The notes under the pieces are model-generated. The model ran no database searches. It was not told the DNA's origin and saw only the letters and a list, made by a program, of their open reading frames with translations. Below are positions 1 through 11,600 of a DNA stretch of 64,000 nucleotides, one piece after another. Both the position numbers and the translations under genes were made by a program. The stretch's first letter is position 1. Each line of letters opens with the position of its first letter. The DNA comes from Erpetoichthys calabaricus (Eukaryota; Chordata; Cladistia; Polypteriformes; Polypteridae): positions 64,854,697-64,918,696 of the forward strand of contig NC_041409.2 in assembly GCF_900747795.2 (NCBI RefSeq), in the 5' to 3' direction.

Positions 1-2117
1 TCTTGTGCTTGGAGCGGAGGCTGCTAAGGTGACTCCCTCAGGGTCTCCGAGTGAGTCTGGGATGGGGACTGAACTGGCAGCCAGGGCACAGTGCCAAAGT
101 GCCCGCACGGAAAACACACAAAAGACCCCCAATAGTTAAAAGGAAAATTTGTTTTGCTTAACATTCTCCCCGGCATTTGATGTGCAAGTCTCCTGTTGGT
201 TACCTTCTAACATCCTCCACATGTGCTGCCGAGCTCTGAGGTGACACATCAGTGGCTGGACCCACAGCTGTTACATCTGTAAGGCTGTAAGCAGAATCTG
301 CAGGGGGCTCATGGGTGTCGTGACAGGGGTTCAGATGTATGTTTTGATGTCTTTTTTCCTCATTTTTGATTCTTTGATGTATGCTGATTATGCTAATGTT
401 ACTTTGGTCAGTTATGTGCATTATTCTTTGTTTTTTTATTTTGTTTATGTATTGAAGCTGCCTATGGTATGTTCCGTGTGTTTTCTGGGTGGTTCCCCAC
501 AAGATGGGGCCAGCTGCACTCCACCCTATAAATCTCCCACAATTCCTGGCAGTTCATTTTGAGTGAGCCAGGCAATGGCACGTTTACTTGTATTTATTTG
601 ATTTGTTGGATTTAAAGATTTTTTTTACCCTTTTGCTCTGTATTTTGATGATTCTTTGAATATCTGCATTCGGACTTGTTTGCTTCGGAATGTCTTTGGT
701 TTCACAAACAACTTATTTTTTGCCTTTTGTGCTCTTACAGAGCTTCAGTCTCCTAACAAGCCGTTTTGTGAAGAATAAATGGTTTTATTTATAAAGATTC
801 TGGGTGTGTCCTATTACTAGCTGGGGTTTGGTGGTGATATCCCCCTCTAGTGGGCAATTATGGAAGTGTTTTGGGGACTCCTAGTTCTACTTTAGCCCAA
901 ATTCTCATTTGCATAATAAATGGACCAGGTCAGACACAAAGACCTGACACAGACCACTTGGCATCCACTAAACTGTGCAGGGCCCCCAATACTTCCTTTG
1001 TTCCTGTGTACTCTTGATAGTAAGCTGGGGTTGGATGTGAGACCTGAGGAAAGGTGCTGTGGTATATGGGGTCTCTGTTTCACTTACCAGCTGGGATGTC
1101 AGAACTATGACGAGTGCTGTGAAGGGCTTCTCTAAACACTAAGAGACGTTGCTGGTACTCTAAATAGAAATGGGAAGAGATGCAGGAAGAGAACTGGCCC
1201 ACTACATGTACTGGCTGGCAGCAATCAGGTCTGTCTGTGTTCAGTCAGCTCAGTCAAATAATCCGTTCACTTTGGTCAGCTGTTTGAACGAGTGGAGCAA
1301 CTAAGGAAGCAATTACTTGTTCACACAGGAAATACAGACATTGGATAGCTTCATTACTTAAATATATTAGGTAGCAATTTAGAGATGCTGTTATGGGTTT
1401 ATTCTGATTCCCTTTATCATATATTACATTGTCTAAAGATCTAAAGTTGTTCATTGTGACAAATGCACAAAAACAGATGATGTCAGGAAGGGGCTAATAC
1501 TTTTTCACAGCACCGTTGAGTACTTTTATTTTATTCTCTCATTGATCTTGAGGTGCTTGAGGTGTGCAGCAGCTAATTATTCAGCATGCTTCAGAACATA
1601 CTGTATCTACTCTTAGCCTGGGGAGGGTCCCACTTCTCTGAAAGACATCCAGCATGTTTCCAGTAACAAAGAAAGGTAACTACAGTGACGGAATGGCTAC
1701 AGGACTGACATCACGAAAACCCAGAAAAGACACCTCAGATCACAGAGGAGAAAACGTCATTGGAACTCCTGCTGCCTCTCAGCTGGCAGTCTGTATTGGA
1801 CAATGCAGGCATTTGTCTGCTTCTCACCTGGATTAGGGCAGGCAGCTATGTGAAGGTCATGTTCTTGACTTTTCTAGTGCCTTTCGTTTACAGTAATGTG
1901 GTCCTTACTGGCAGAAGTCCAGCAAAGGTCAATGAAGTTGGGTATCCACTTAGTATCTTAAATGATTACTTGGCAGGAATATTAGTTTGTGAGATAATCT
2001 GCACAGCTGTATGTCAGAACAAGTGGTCACCAGCTAAGTCCCTTAAGGAACTTCCTTTGCCCCCTACTTGTTCAGTCACGTTTATACAATTTTAAGACTT
2101 GTCACCTACAGAAAATA
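1..2117. other. Upstream intergenic sequence, no gene recognised
   Basis: No open frame here resembles a known protein and none is flanked by convincing splice sites. Around 520-800 there is a TATA-like string followed about 240 bp later by an AATAAA, and the stretch could be part of an old repeat, but I see no second copy to define its ends. The frames present are short and look like chance. Confidence 0.5.
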
Positions 2118-2245
2118 TCTGAAGATTTTGAGATCACGATGTGTATAAGTGATGGACAGGAGAATGAATACAGAAGATTGGCGGATTTCTCGAGGTGGAA
2201 AACCAAGCAGATGGTGGTGGACTTCAATATGAACAAAGTAATCTT
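2118..2245 (+). mobile_element. LINE reverse transcriptase relic (CR1/L2/Rex1-like)
   Basis: Translation across this stretch gives the pieces ISDGQENEYRRL and KTKQMVVDFNMNK. These match the well-known block just after the catalytic YADD region of jockey-superfamily LINE reverse transcriptases, in which a D.F..WC stretch leads to a KTKE(M/L)VVDFR motif. The residues between the two pieces are partly missing, so there is an internal deletion. It is a short fossil, plus strand, 0.4 kb before the kelch gene promoter. The same element class is seen at 12240-12770 and 46600-47050. Family assignment inside the superfamily is uncertain. Confidence 0.5.
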
Positions 2246-2399
2246 TATCCAGGTACTAAAAATCGAGCGGTTACAGGTGTATAAGCACCTCTTTTAGTTT
2301 ATTTGGAGTGACAGAAATCTCGGTTAAGTTGAAAGCTAAACCCTTATACATATGAAATAAAGGTACAAACAAATCGCTAAACTCTTATTTGCCAGTTCA

Positions 2400-2640
2400 T
2401 TAACCTTCCGCGCCTGAGCAGGCACCCTGTAAAACTGCGCTATCGTAGCGTACCCACAACGCTTCTGACCGCAGACTATGGAGCGAAGGCAAGATGACGT
2501 GACCACGCCCGTTACGTCATCGATGGGCGGAGATTTTCAGGTGGCTTTAATTGAAAGGTCTGCCGCGTTAATGAGTTTCTGGACGGGACGATCTGTGACC
2601 GACTGAAATATTGTAAATTTAGTGTGCTTTATTTGTCGAA
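2400..2640 (+). promoter_or_regulatory. CpG-rich promoter region of the kelch gene
   Basis: CpG is far denser here than in the flanks. Visible sites are a CRE-like TGACGTGA at 2495-2502, a second CRE-like TTACGTCA at 2512-2519, a GC box GGGCGG at 2525-2530 and CCACGCCC just before it. No TATA box is obvious. A short upstream frame of 11 codons plus stop runs from 2571 to 2606 and would sit in the 5' leader if transcription starts at the CRE/GC cluster. The coding start at 2641 has G at -3 and G at +4, a strong Kozak context. The transcription start is inferred, not seen. Confidence 0.6.
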
Positions 2641-5600
2641 ATGGGAAAAGTTAATTTTTATGTCCTGTGGTCTCTGCGTGAGGTGCCCCGTCAGTTAATA
2701 AGGTAAATTGATATTTTAGATACGCCCTTAAACTACATGGTGTTGGTTTTAAAATGTAAAAGCTTTACAGTTGGACGTTGTCTTAGATCGGCAGTAAGAA
2801 ACCATCTATGATGAAGGTGTTGAGAAACTCACATTCGAGCCTTGTGCAGTCTTTGACGTAAGAAAAAAAAAGACAACGTTGTGTCAAACAAACATCAATA
2901 ATGGATGTTTCAGGATTTATATCTCGAAAAGCGACTCTCCCAAACACTGCCTACGTGTGGCACTTGTAATTTGTGGTCCATCGGGCACCGCTGACTTACG
3001 CCCGCTTGAGACGATCACACGCTGTGAGACAAACGACTTGGCAGTATAGAGTCACAGGGGGCTGAGCCGAGGGACAAGGAGCAGTTACAGCTAAAGAAAA
3101 GGTGTCACGAGGGGTCGCTATTATTAGACTTTAAGGTTACTGTCTCGTTTGAGCAAATGTAACAAAGGCAAACCTCACACACAGGATTTTTTTTTATAAA
3201 TGGCTAATCTCAAACTGTGCACAACGACTAACTTTCTACATTTTAATTAAAACCACTGCGCTTATTTTACCAGGCTGGTTGGTGGCTGTCCGGGAGGGTC
3301 ATGCCTCGTACAACCGAGCGGGTTTGAGATTGTATGTATGTATTTGTATGGAGGAATAATGCTCGAGCATTACATGTTGTAATATTACTTATTATTTGGC
3401 TGACACACTTACCTGAGAGAGTTACAGTTACAACCCACCGCAGCCAAACATTACTTTTGTTCTGAAAATTCCCCCCCAGGAAAGTTTTAGTGGCAGGATT
3501 AGTACCGGTGCTATTTAAAGTGGGTGAAGATTGCAGGTTGCATGTAACATAGGCAAAGGCCAACATAACCTAATTCAGCTCTGGGCCTAATTAGTAGGTG
3601 TTGGATCTAGTCTTGATCTGGTGGTGTTCTTTCAGAACCGCCGCATCTCTAGTCTTACTTGGACTTATTGAGTGTACACTCAGTGCTTGGTTTCTGTTGG
3701 AAGTGGCTTTGTATTCTCATCCCAGGGTTATTTCCTGCTAAAGATGGCCTTCTACTTACCCCTGGGATACCAGGCTACCTCTCTCTGCTTCACTTAAAGG
3801 GCCAGATCTCCAAGACAGTTCTCCTGTGTCCAGCTCAGTCAGAGAGACAATATGATCCCATATGTTCTCTTCAGGAACATGTACCCTCTATCTCTACCAG
3901 CCACAAAGTGCTGCTAGCAGTGACATTCCCCTCTTTGTTTCACTTTCTTTTCACCTGCCATTTTGCATCCTTGGAGTGAACTGCCAGGCCTCCTCTCTCT
4001 TTTGGTTTCAAATTCTGCATGATGGCCTTCCAGAGCACACTGTATGCTACCTGGCATACCTCCCTGTGCCCCAGCAGCTCTTGTTTCCACACTGAAATGT
4101 GAAGGACCTTTTTCACCTCTCAGTATAGACAACTCTTTGTGTTTAATCCTAGTGGTGCCTTTATTCTCAGCCGGGCATGCTCTCCTAGCATACCCCTTCA
4201 TGTGCAGGGCAGGCAGACAGCTGTGTTGCCATTCATGTCCTCATATGAACTGTAAATAGTCATTAGTTTTCAAAAATTAGCGTCTCTCAAAACTGTGCAG
4301 CTTCATAAACTAAATTGGGAAGGGGGGGGGGGGGAGTAGTGTTAAACTTGGAGAAAAGACTGTAAATTCTCAAGAAGGCGCAGGAAAGTACGAAAGGCAA
4401 AGGCACCAACACAGCATGGTAAAACCCGACATAATAAGGAAGGCGCATGCGTTGCCGCCATATTGTGAGTGGCACTACTGCCTAGTGAAGGCGCAGGCGT
4501 CACCGCCATATTGTGCGTGGCACTACTGCGGAGTGAAGTTAGGAATAATGTGCTGCTTGGGATCATACAAAACGCCGAACGCGACCCACCGTCTGAAACT
4601 GCGGAGGCAAAGCAGGCACGGGTTCAAACCGAACGAGCTCGACTGACGGATATATGCCTACAACGTGCGTCTCAAACCGCAGAAGCAAGGCAAGCACGGG
4701 TTCAAAACAACGCAGGCTCCTACAACGCGCGTCTGAAACTACGGCTGCCCAGCGGGCACGGGTTCAAAATGCCGGGAGTAGGCGAGCGAAGCGAGCAGGG
4801 GGCGAAGCCCCCTTGTAATAGCCTAATCCATTAACAAACAGTGATAAAAACATGATTCCATTACTGAAAGGCTGAAGATTAACAATTTTACAATTTGTAT
4901 GCCTACCTATATAGTCTGTCTGTCCACATCAGTGTCAGGCTGGACTGGTCTCGTAATACAAAGGGACTGTAGTGGAAAGGGCAGAGGAGACTGTGTTCAT
5001 ATAATGTGGGTAGTGAAGTCCTTCACATCTTCTATTACTCTGGGATTGCCAGTGCGATTTTTCTACACTGTCGTGTGCTGGGCTGGTAACATCGCTACAG
5101 GAAAGGCCCACTGAATCAACAAGTTAATTAACTCTTTGAGGGCTGAATATTTGTTTCCAAAAAACTCAGTTTTCTGAAAAGCACGCAGTTCACTAGTTTC
5201 ACATATAAATCAACATAAAACGTCTGTCACTACGTGCTGTGGCTGCTGTTTGGCATCCCTGGCAGCAGTGGCTGTGCAGGGGCGGCTCAATGGCCAGCAG
5301 GAATGCACGGTGGGCCGACTACCTCTCTGCCTTCACACAGCAGGCGGTCGACAGTGGCAGTCACAGTGTGATGCAATATGGTTTGTACCTCTTGTCATAA
5401 TAAGTGGTGGTTCTCTTAGTCGAACGCTGCTGTAAGCGTATCAGCTACACAAACGCGTTCAGCACCACGATCAACTGGGGACTGATAGACTGATGCTGGT
5501 ACCTCAATTTCATTTTTGATCTCCATCTCCAGATCACTTGCATCAAACTGAGTCCGAAAAGTCAGCCTGATTCAGCGATAATACAGAAAACATCCATGGA

Positions 5601-8600
5601 GTATTTTGCTTTGCACATTTGCTTTAGTCTCATCAGATGCTGATGCCATTTTTTGAGGCTATTTTCTCCTTGCTACTCCTGGACGTGCAGGAAATCGAGG
5701 CCAAATCATCAAAGCTATGTAACTTTCCTTCAAGCAAAGAGAGTCAAACTAAAAAATAAGGGCAAGTTTTGTCTCAGTTTACAGTCCTCTACCCCTGAAT
5801 TTTGACAAAAGGCAACATCAGCCCTGAAAGAGTTAAAAGGCAGGCTGTTCTGGGATGCAGCCTGGACCCTCAGTAGCGAGGGGAGAATGAAAACAAAACT
5901 GAGTTCCATTATGAACAATGCTGCACATCCCCTGTCTGACACATCAACACTGAGGACTTTCAGCCAATGAATCATTCAGCAGACGTGTGTCAAGAAACAC
6001 TACTGGGGCTCCTTTATACCAACAACAATACGCCTGGATTGCCTCATTAGGAATGTGACAGCCAAGTCGGATGTTTTCTTATTCCTAAAATAAATGAATA
6101 TATATGTAATTTATTTTTTTTATTTATTTAAAGAGCTTCTGTAAAAATCCAAATATCCTCCTGTTGACAAATAAAGTTCTGTCTAGCTAATCACAGTTTA
6201 AACTGTCTGGCTCATCACCAGCTTTCAAATATGGCTACTTAGACTGCATTTCACCTTGAATTGGATTGAGGAGCTTTGAAAATATTCTCTTATGAGGACT
6301 CGTATTCTGTAATATCATGCACTGAGGTGTTGTATTTAATGATTTTTTTTTAACTTGACTCAAATAACCATAGTTCATGTAATTGCCAGCTCCAGATGTT
6401 TGTTTCACATTTGAACATGATACGGTGTGTTACTTGTGATTTTATTTTTGTGATGCGCCTTGTTAACCCAAATGTACAAACTTTTTATCTAAGATTAGTA
6501 CCTCGATTTATTAAGTTCCTTTGTATAATGAAATATAGATAAACAATGAACTTGGAAGCCTAATTGCTAGATTATGCCTTTTTACAACTGGTCATTATTC
6601 CACTTATGCATGTAATATCATCATTAAAATAATCATTATAACAATGTAAATGAGTACATTTACACACCTGAATGTTTTCTTCTTCTAGCAAGTGTAATCG
6701 CCTCTACTATCAATCCCAACTGCCCTTGCCATTGCCAAGACAGCTAATCGTGTTTGGCCTGGGAGACTGGAAATCATACACCAGTGATGCTAGCATCTCG
6801 GTCGAGGTGTCTGTCAGTCCGGACATTAAGCCGCAAAAGATTGGACAGCTAACCTCTGACTCAAGGTAATGTAAGACCACTGAAGTGGAACTGGACTTGG
6901 ACCTGGAGCCACAATTGTTAGTTAAGCATTGCCATAGCCATATCAATGAGCCCAGTAAACTGGAGAATAATGCTAATGGGTCAGCTGTAAAAGTTCTTTC
7001 AAGGGTACTAAAGTGAAAAATGACAGCAGACTATGTAACTGAAATTCCAGTGTTCTGTAATGGAGTGGTGAACCTGTTTCAGTCCTTTTCCCTGACTCAC
7101 CGGGTAACCCTGATGAAAGTCACTTAAACCAACAATGCTTTAATTATGGAAACAATTGTATTGCAATTTGTAATTCACTCTGGGGGAGGGAGGTGGTTTG
7201 CTTCATTTTCATCTTGACTGGAAGCCAATATGTTTATCCATCCATTATCCAACCCGTTATATCCTAACTGCAGGGTCACGGGGGTCTGCTGGAGCCAATC
7301 CCAGCCAACACAGGGCACAAGGCAGGAAACAAACCCCAGGCAGGGTGCAAGCCCACTGCAGAGCACACACACCCACACACCAAGCACACACTAGGGTCAA
7401 TTTAGGATCGCCAATGCACCTAACCTGCATGTCTTTGGACTGTTGGAGGAAACCAGAGCACCCGGAGGAAACCCACGCGGACACGGGGAGAACATGCAAA
7501 CTCCACGTAGGGAGGACCCGGGAAGCGAACCTGGGTCTCCTAACTGCGAGGCAGGCCAATATGTTTAGCAGATGCCAATGTTACTGCTTGTTCTTTTTGT
7601 AGAAGCATCGTATGGGAAGGCGACTGGAGGCTTGATTTGCTTACTGCAGCAATAGAACAAGCAGAGCTGGGGGTCTTTGGTAAAATTATGCTGACTGTCA
7701 ATGGACAGGTATGTATGTGGACTGATATTTTTCTCAGTTTGTAGCCAAAGGGTTCAGTGTATGTGGAAAATTGGAAGTTAGAAAGGATATGAATTTTCTT
7801 ATTTAAATCTGACCAGATAGTCACTACTCCTCATTATGCCTTTGAATAATCCAAGTAAAAAAAAAAAACGGAATATGGTCACGATAGTAGAAAAAATATT
7901 TCTGCCTAAAATGTTTTCCTTAATTCAGATGCCTTCATTATATTTGTACCTCTGGATCATTTCTTGCACTAGTCCTCCCCTGCCTTATGACCCAGAAGAG
8001 GTGTAGCTGAGTTCTCTTGGCCTGCTTCAAGGAGGCACATGGCTTCTGGACATCAATGTTTTATGGCAGGGGGGTGAATGGGGGATTCTGCAGTTACTTT
8101 GATTAACGTAGCCTGCCAAAGTTCAGCCAGGAATGTTCTCTCTTGTTTATAAAAGATACAGTCTGAACTGTAAGCAAACTTAATTCTACAGTATGTGATT
8201 TGGTTCACATTCTTCTTTATATGGAGAACTTCAGAATACACAGACTTAAAGTACTTTTACAGACTTTAAAAATATAAAATCTCAACAAACTATGAAATGC
8301 ACTGTAACGTAAGAGTTCATCAAGTTTTCCACTGTATTTTTCAAGAATGTGTTATTTATTTTGCAGACCTTTCAAGTTCATTATTTCTATGTATAATTTC
8401 CCTTCTCAGTACACTTAAACCAGTGGTCTGTAAAACTCTGAAGACCTTCAGAAAAGTCGAAACCAGTTATGCCCCACCTTTTTCACCCATTTCTGTCTGC
8501 AAATCTATAACCTCACCTAACTGTAATGCAATTTCATTTAATTTTACTCTTTAGTCAGTAAAAGCAACAATCTAAGTTTGTCTCCACTTCTCATTAGTGA

Positions 8601-11600
8601 TTTGACCAGTCTGCCCTCCATCTCTTTGTCCCAATACTAAATGCCAAACTAGTATACTTTTTGATTTCTTAACAACTTCTGTCCTTGAAACTCGCACAGA
8701 TCTTCTTTGTTCTTATTTGGTTGCAAATTGATGGATGCACAGCTACAGTGGATCAGAAAGTATCCAGAACCCTTCATTTTCTGCATAGTCAATTGTGTTG
8801 TACATTTAATTATAATTGGGATAAATTTGCCATTTTTGCCCATCAAGGTGTACACTGAATAACCCATAATGAGAAAGTGGAAACGTTTTCAGAAAGATTT
8901 GCAAATTTCCTAAAAATCCGTGCCTGAAATCTCGCATTTCTGTAAGTGTTCAGACCCTTTATTGTGGTGCTCCAGATTGTGGTTAGGTGCGTCTTGTTTG
9001 CTTTAATTCTTCTTGAGATGTGTCTGGAACTTGATTCTTGAGTCTACCTCTAGCAAATTGAATTGATTGGACATTGTTTAGAAAGGTGCACACCCCGTGT
9101 TATATAAGGTTTCACAATTCGCACTGCTTGTTGGGACTAAAACCAAACCTTGAAGTCCAAGGAACTCTCTGTAGACCTCTACAATCAAGTTCTTGTTAGG
9201 CATGGATCAGGGCAACGGGATAAAACCCTTTCTAAAGCTTTGAGTGTTCCCAGGAGCACAGTGGCCTCAATGATTGTGAACTGGAAGACGTTTCGAGCCA
9301 CCAGGACTCTTCGTAGAGTTGGTCATCTGACCCAACTGAGTAACCAGACAAGAAGAGCCTTGATCAGGTGGGGTGACCAAGAACCCAATGATCACTCTAA
9401 CAGAACTTCAGAAGTCTGCTACTGAGATACAAGAACCTGTTGGAAGGATTATCATTTCAACAGTACTCCAACAATCATGTGTTTATGGTAGAGTGGCTAG
9501 ATGGAAGCCACTGTTTGGTAAAAGACCTATGGCAGCCCTTTTGGAGCTTGCCAAACAGCAGTTTAAGGACTTGAAGAGCATAAGGAAAGAGACTCTCTGG
9601 CCTGACTCAAAAATTTAACTCCTTGAACAGAATTTGGAGCTTTCTGTCTGCCAGAGACCAGGCACTGTTGATGACCTGCCTAATACCATTCATCCGGTGA
9701 AGCATGCTGGTTGCAACATAAGGGCTATGGGGGGTGCTTCTCAGCGACATCAACAGTGAGACTAGTCAGAATTGAGGGAAGGATGAATGCAGCCAAATAC
9801 AATGAAGTGCTTGGGGGGGAAAAAAAACCTGCTTCGGAGTACACACCACCTTGGACTGGGCTGTGGTTCACCTTTCAGCACAATTATCTGAGGCAAGCAG
9901 CCACGGGAGGGATCCTCAAAGTTGACCTAGGCCATTTTGCTACTTTTGCTCTTCACCAAGTAGCGTATTCTAAGAGGCAGAGTAGCCCTCACAATATCGT
10001 GAGTAAAGTGGTGCTCTGCAGCTCCAGTCGGACACTGGTGATAGTATTTTTCTATCTTCTACTTCTGTCCTGTCCAAAGCCAGGAAGAGTAGCTTCAGGT
10101 CACAGTGGTAGTGACATCACACCCTGCACCAGGACAGAGTTCAAGGGCTATGGCCAATTATTGAAAATGCTATAGTCCGTATGGACTAGTCACTGAAGAG
10201 CAAGCCCTTTGAATTTCTAAACAATTTTTTTTTCACAACAGGTTAAAACCAGTTTTACCAGTAGTACTCCTGTGCCTTCTCGGAAACGTCTCAATATGGA
10301 TTGGCAGGTGAGCTCACGGCAGATAGATGCCACCGTGATGTCTTTGACAAGTGGAATCAGTCATTTGGTAAGAAAACATTATTGTCTGTGAATAACGAGA
10401 ACCAATGTGGGAGGTGTAAGAGGGCATTTTAGTCAAAGTACTGCTGAAATTGGATCACTTTAAGGAAATAGTCAGAACTTTATTTGTCCTCCGGGTGTAA
10501 TCAGTGTGTGTGTGTATAATAATATGTATGTGTATAGATAGATACAGTGCATCCGGAAAGTATTCACAGCGCATCACTTTTTCCACATTTTGTTATGTTA
10601 CAGCCTTATTCCAAAATGGATTAAATTCATTTTTTTCCTCAGAATTCTACACACAACACCCCATAATGACAACGTGAAAAAAGTTTACTTGAGATTTTTG
10701 CAAATTTATTAAAAATAAAAACATTGAGAAAGCACATGTACATAAGTATTCACAGCCTTTGCCATGAAGCTCGAAATTGAGCTCAGGTGCATCCTGTTTC
10801 CCCTGATCATCCTTGAGATGTTTCTGCAGCTTAACTGGAGTCCACCTGTGGTAAATTCAGTTGATTGGACAGGATTTGGAAAGGCACACACCTGTCTATA
10901 TAAGGTCCCACAGTTGACAGTTAATGTCAGAGCACAAACCAAGCATGAAGTCAAAGGAATTGTTTGTAGACCTCCGAGACAGGATTGTCTCGAGGCACAT
11001 ATCTGGGGAAGGTTACAGAAAAAAAGTCTGCTGCTTTGAAGGTCCCAATGAGCACAGTGGCCTCCATCATCCATAAGTGGAAGAAGTTCGAAACCACCAG
11101 GACTCTTTCTAGAGCTGGCCGGCCATCTAAACTGAGCGATTGGGAGAGAAGGGCCTTAGTCAGGGGAGGTGACCAAGAACCCGTTGGTCACTCTGTCAGA
11201 GCTCCAGAGGTCCTCTGTGGAGAGAGGAGAACCTTCCAGAAGGACAACCATCTCTGCAGCAACCTACCAATCAGGCCTGTATGGTAGAGTGGCCAGACGG
11301 AAGCCACTTCTTAGTAAAAGGCACATGGCAGCCTGCCTGGAGTTTGCCAAAAGGCACCTGAAGGACTCTCAGACCATGAGAAAGAAAATTCTCTGGTCTG
11401 ATGAGTCAAAGATTGAACTCTTTGGAGTGAATGCCAGGCGTCACGTTTAGAGGAAACCTGGCACCATCCCTACAGTGAAGCGTGGTGGTGGCAGCATCAT
11501 GCTGTGGGGATGTTTTTCAGTGGCAGGAATTGGGAGACTAGTCAGGATAAAGGGAAAGATGAATGCAGCAATGTACAGAGACATCCTGGATGAAAACCTG

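Noticed and set aside
520-800. TATA-like box followed by AATAAA, reminiscent of one long terminal repeat
   Set aside because: No second copy, inverted ends or neighbouring element genes are visible, so it is not called.
4782-4812. Possible bacterial-type terminator or CRISPR-like repeat at the hairpin
   Set aside because: The surroundings are clearly eukaryotic introns, there are no spacer-repeat arrays, and the hairpin is the end of an interspersed repeat.
4469-4834. 121-codon frame through the GC-rich mosaic repeat
   Set aside because: The repeated peptide units simply mirror the tandem DNA modules; frame and stops are not kept in copies 2 and 3.
7198-7602. 134-codon plus-strand frame
   Set aside because: It lies almost wholly within the SINE at 7237-7554 and is a chance frame through its GC-rich body; the similar frames at 13910-14325 and 63094-63491 have the same origin.
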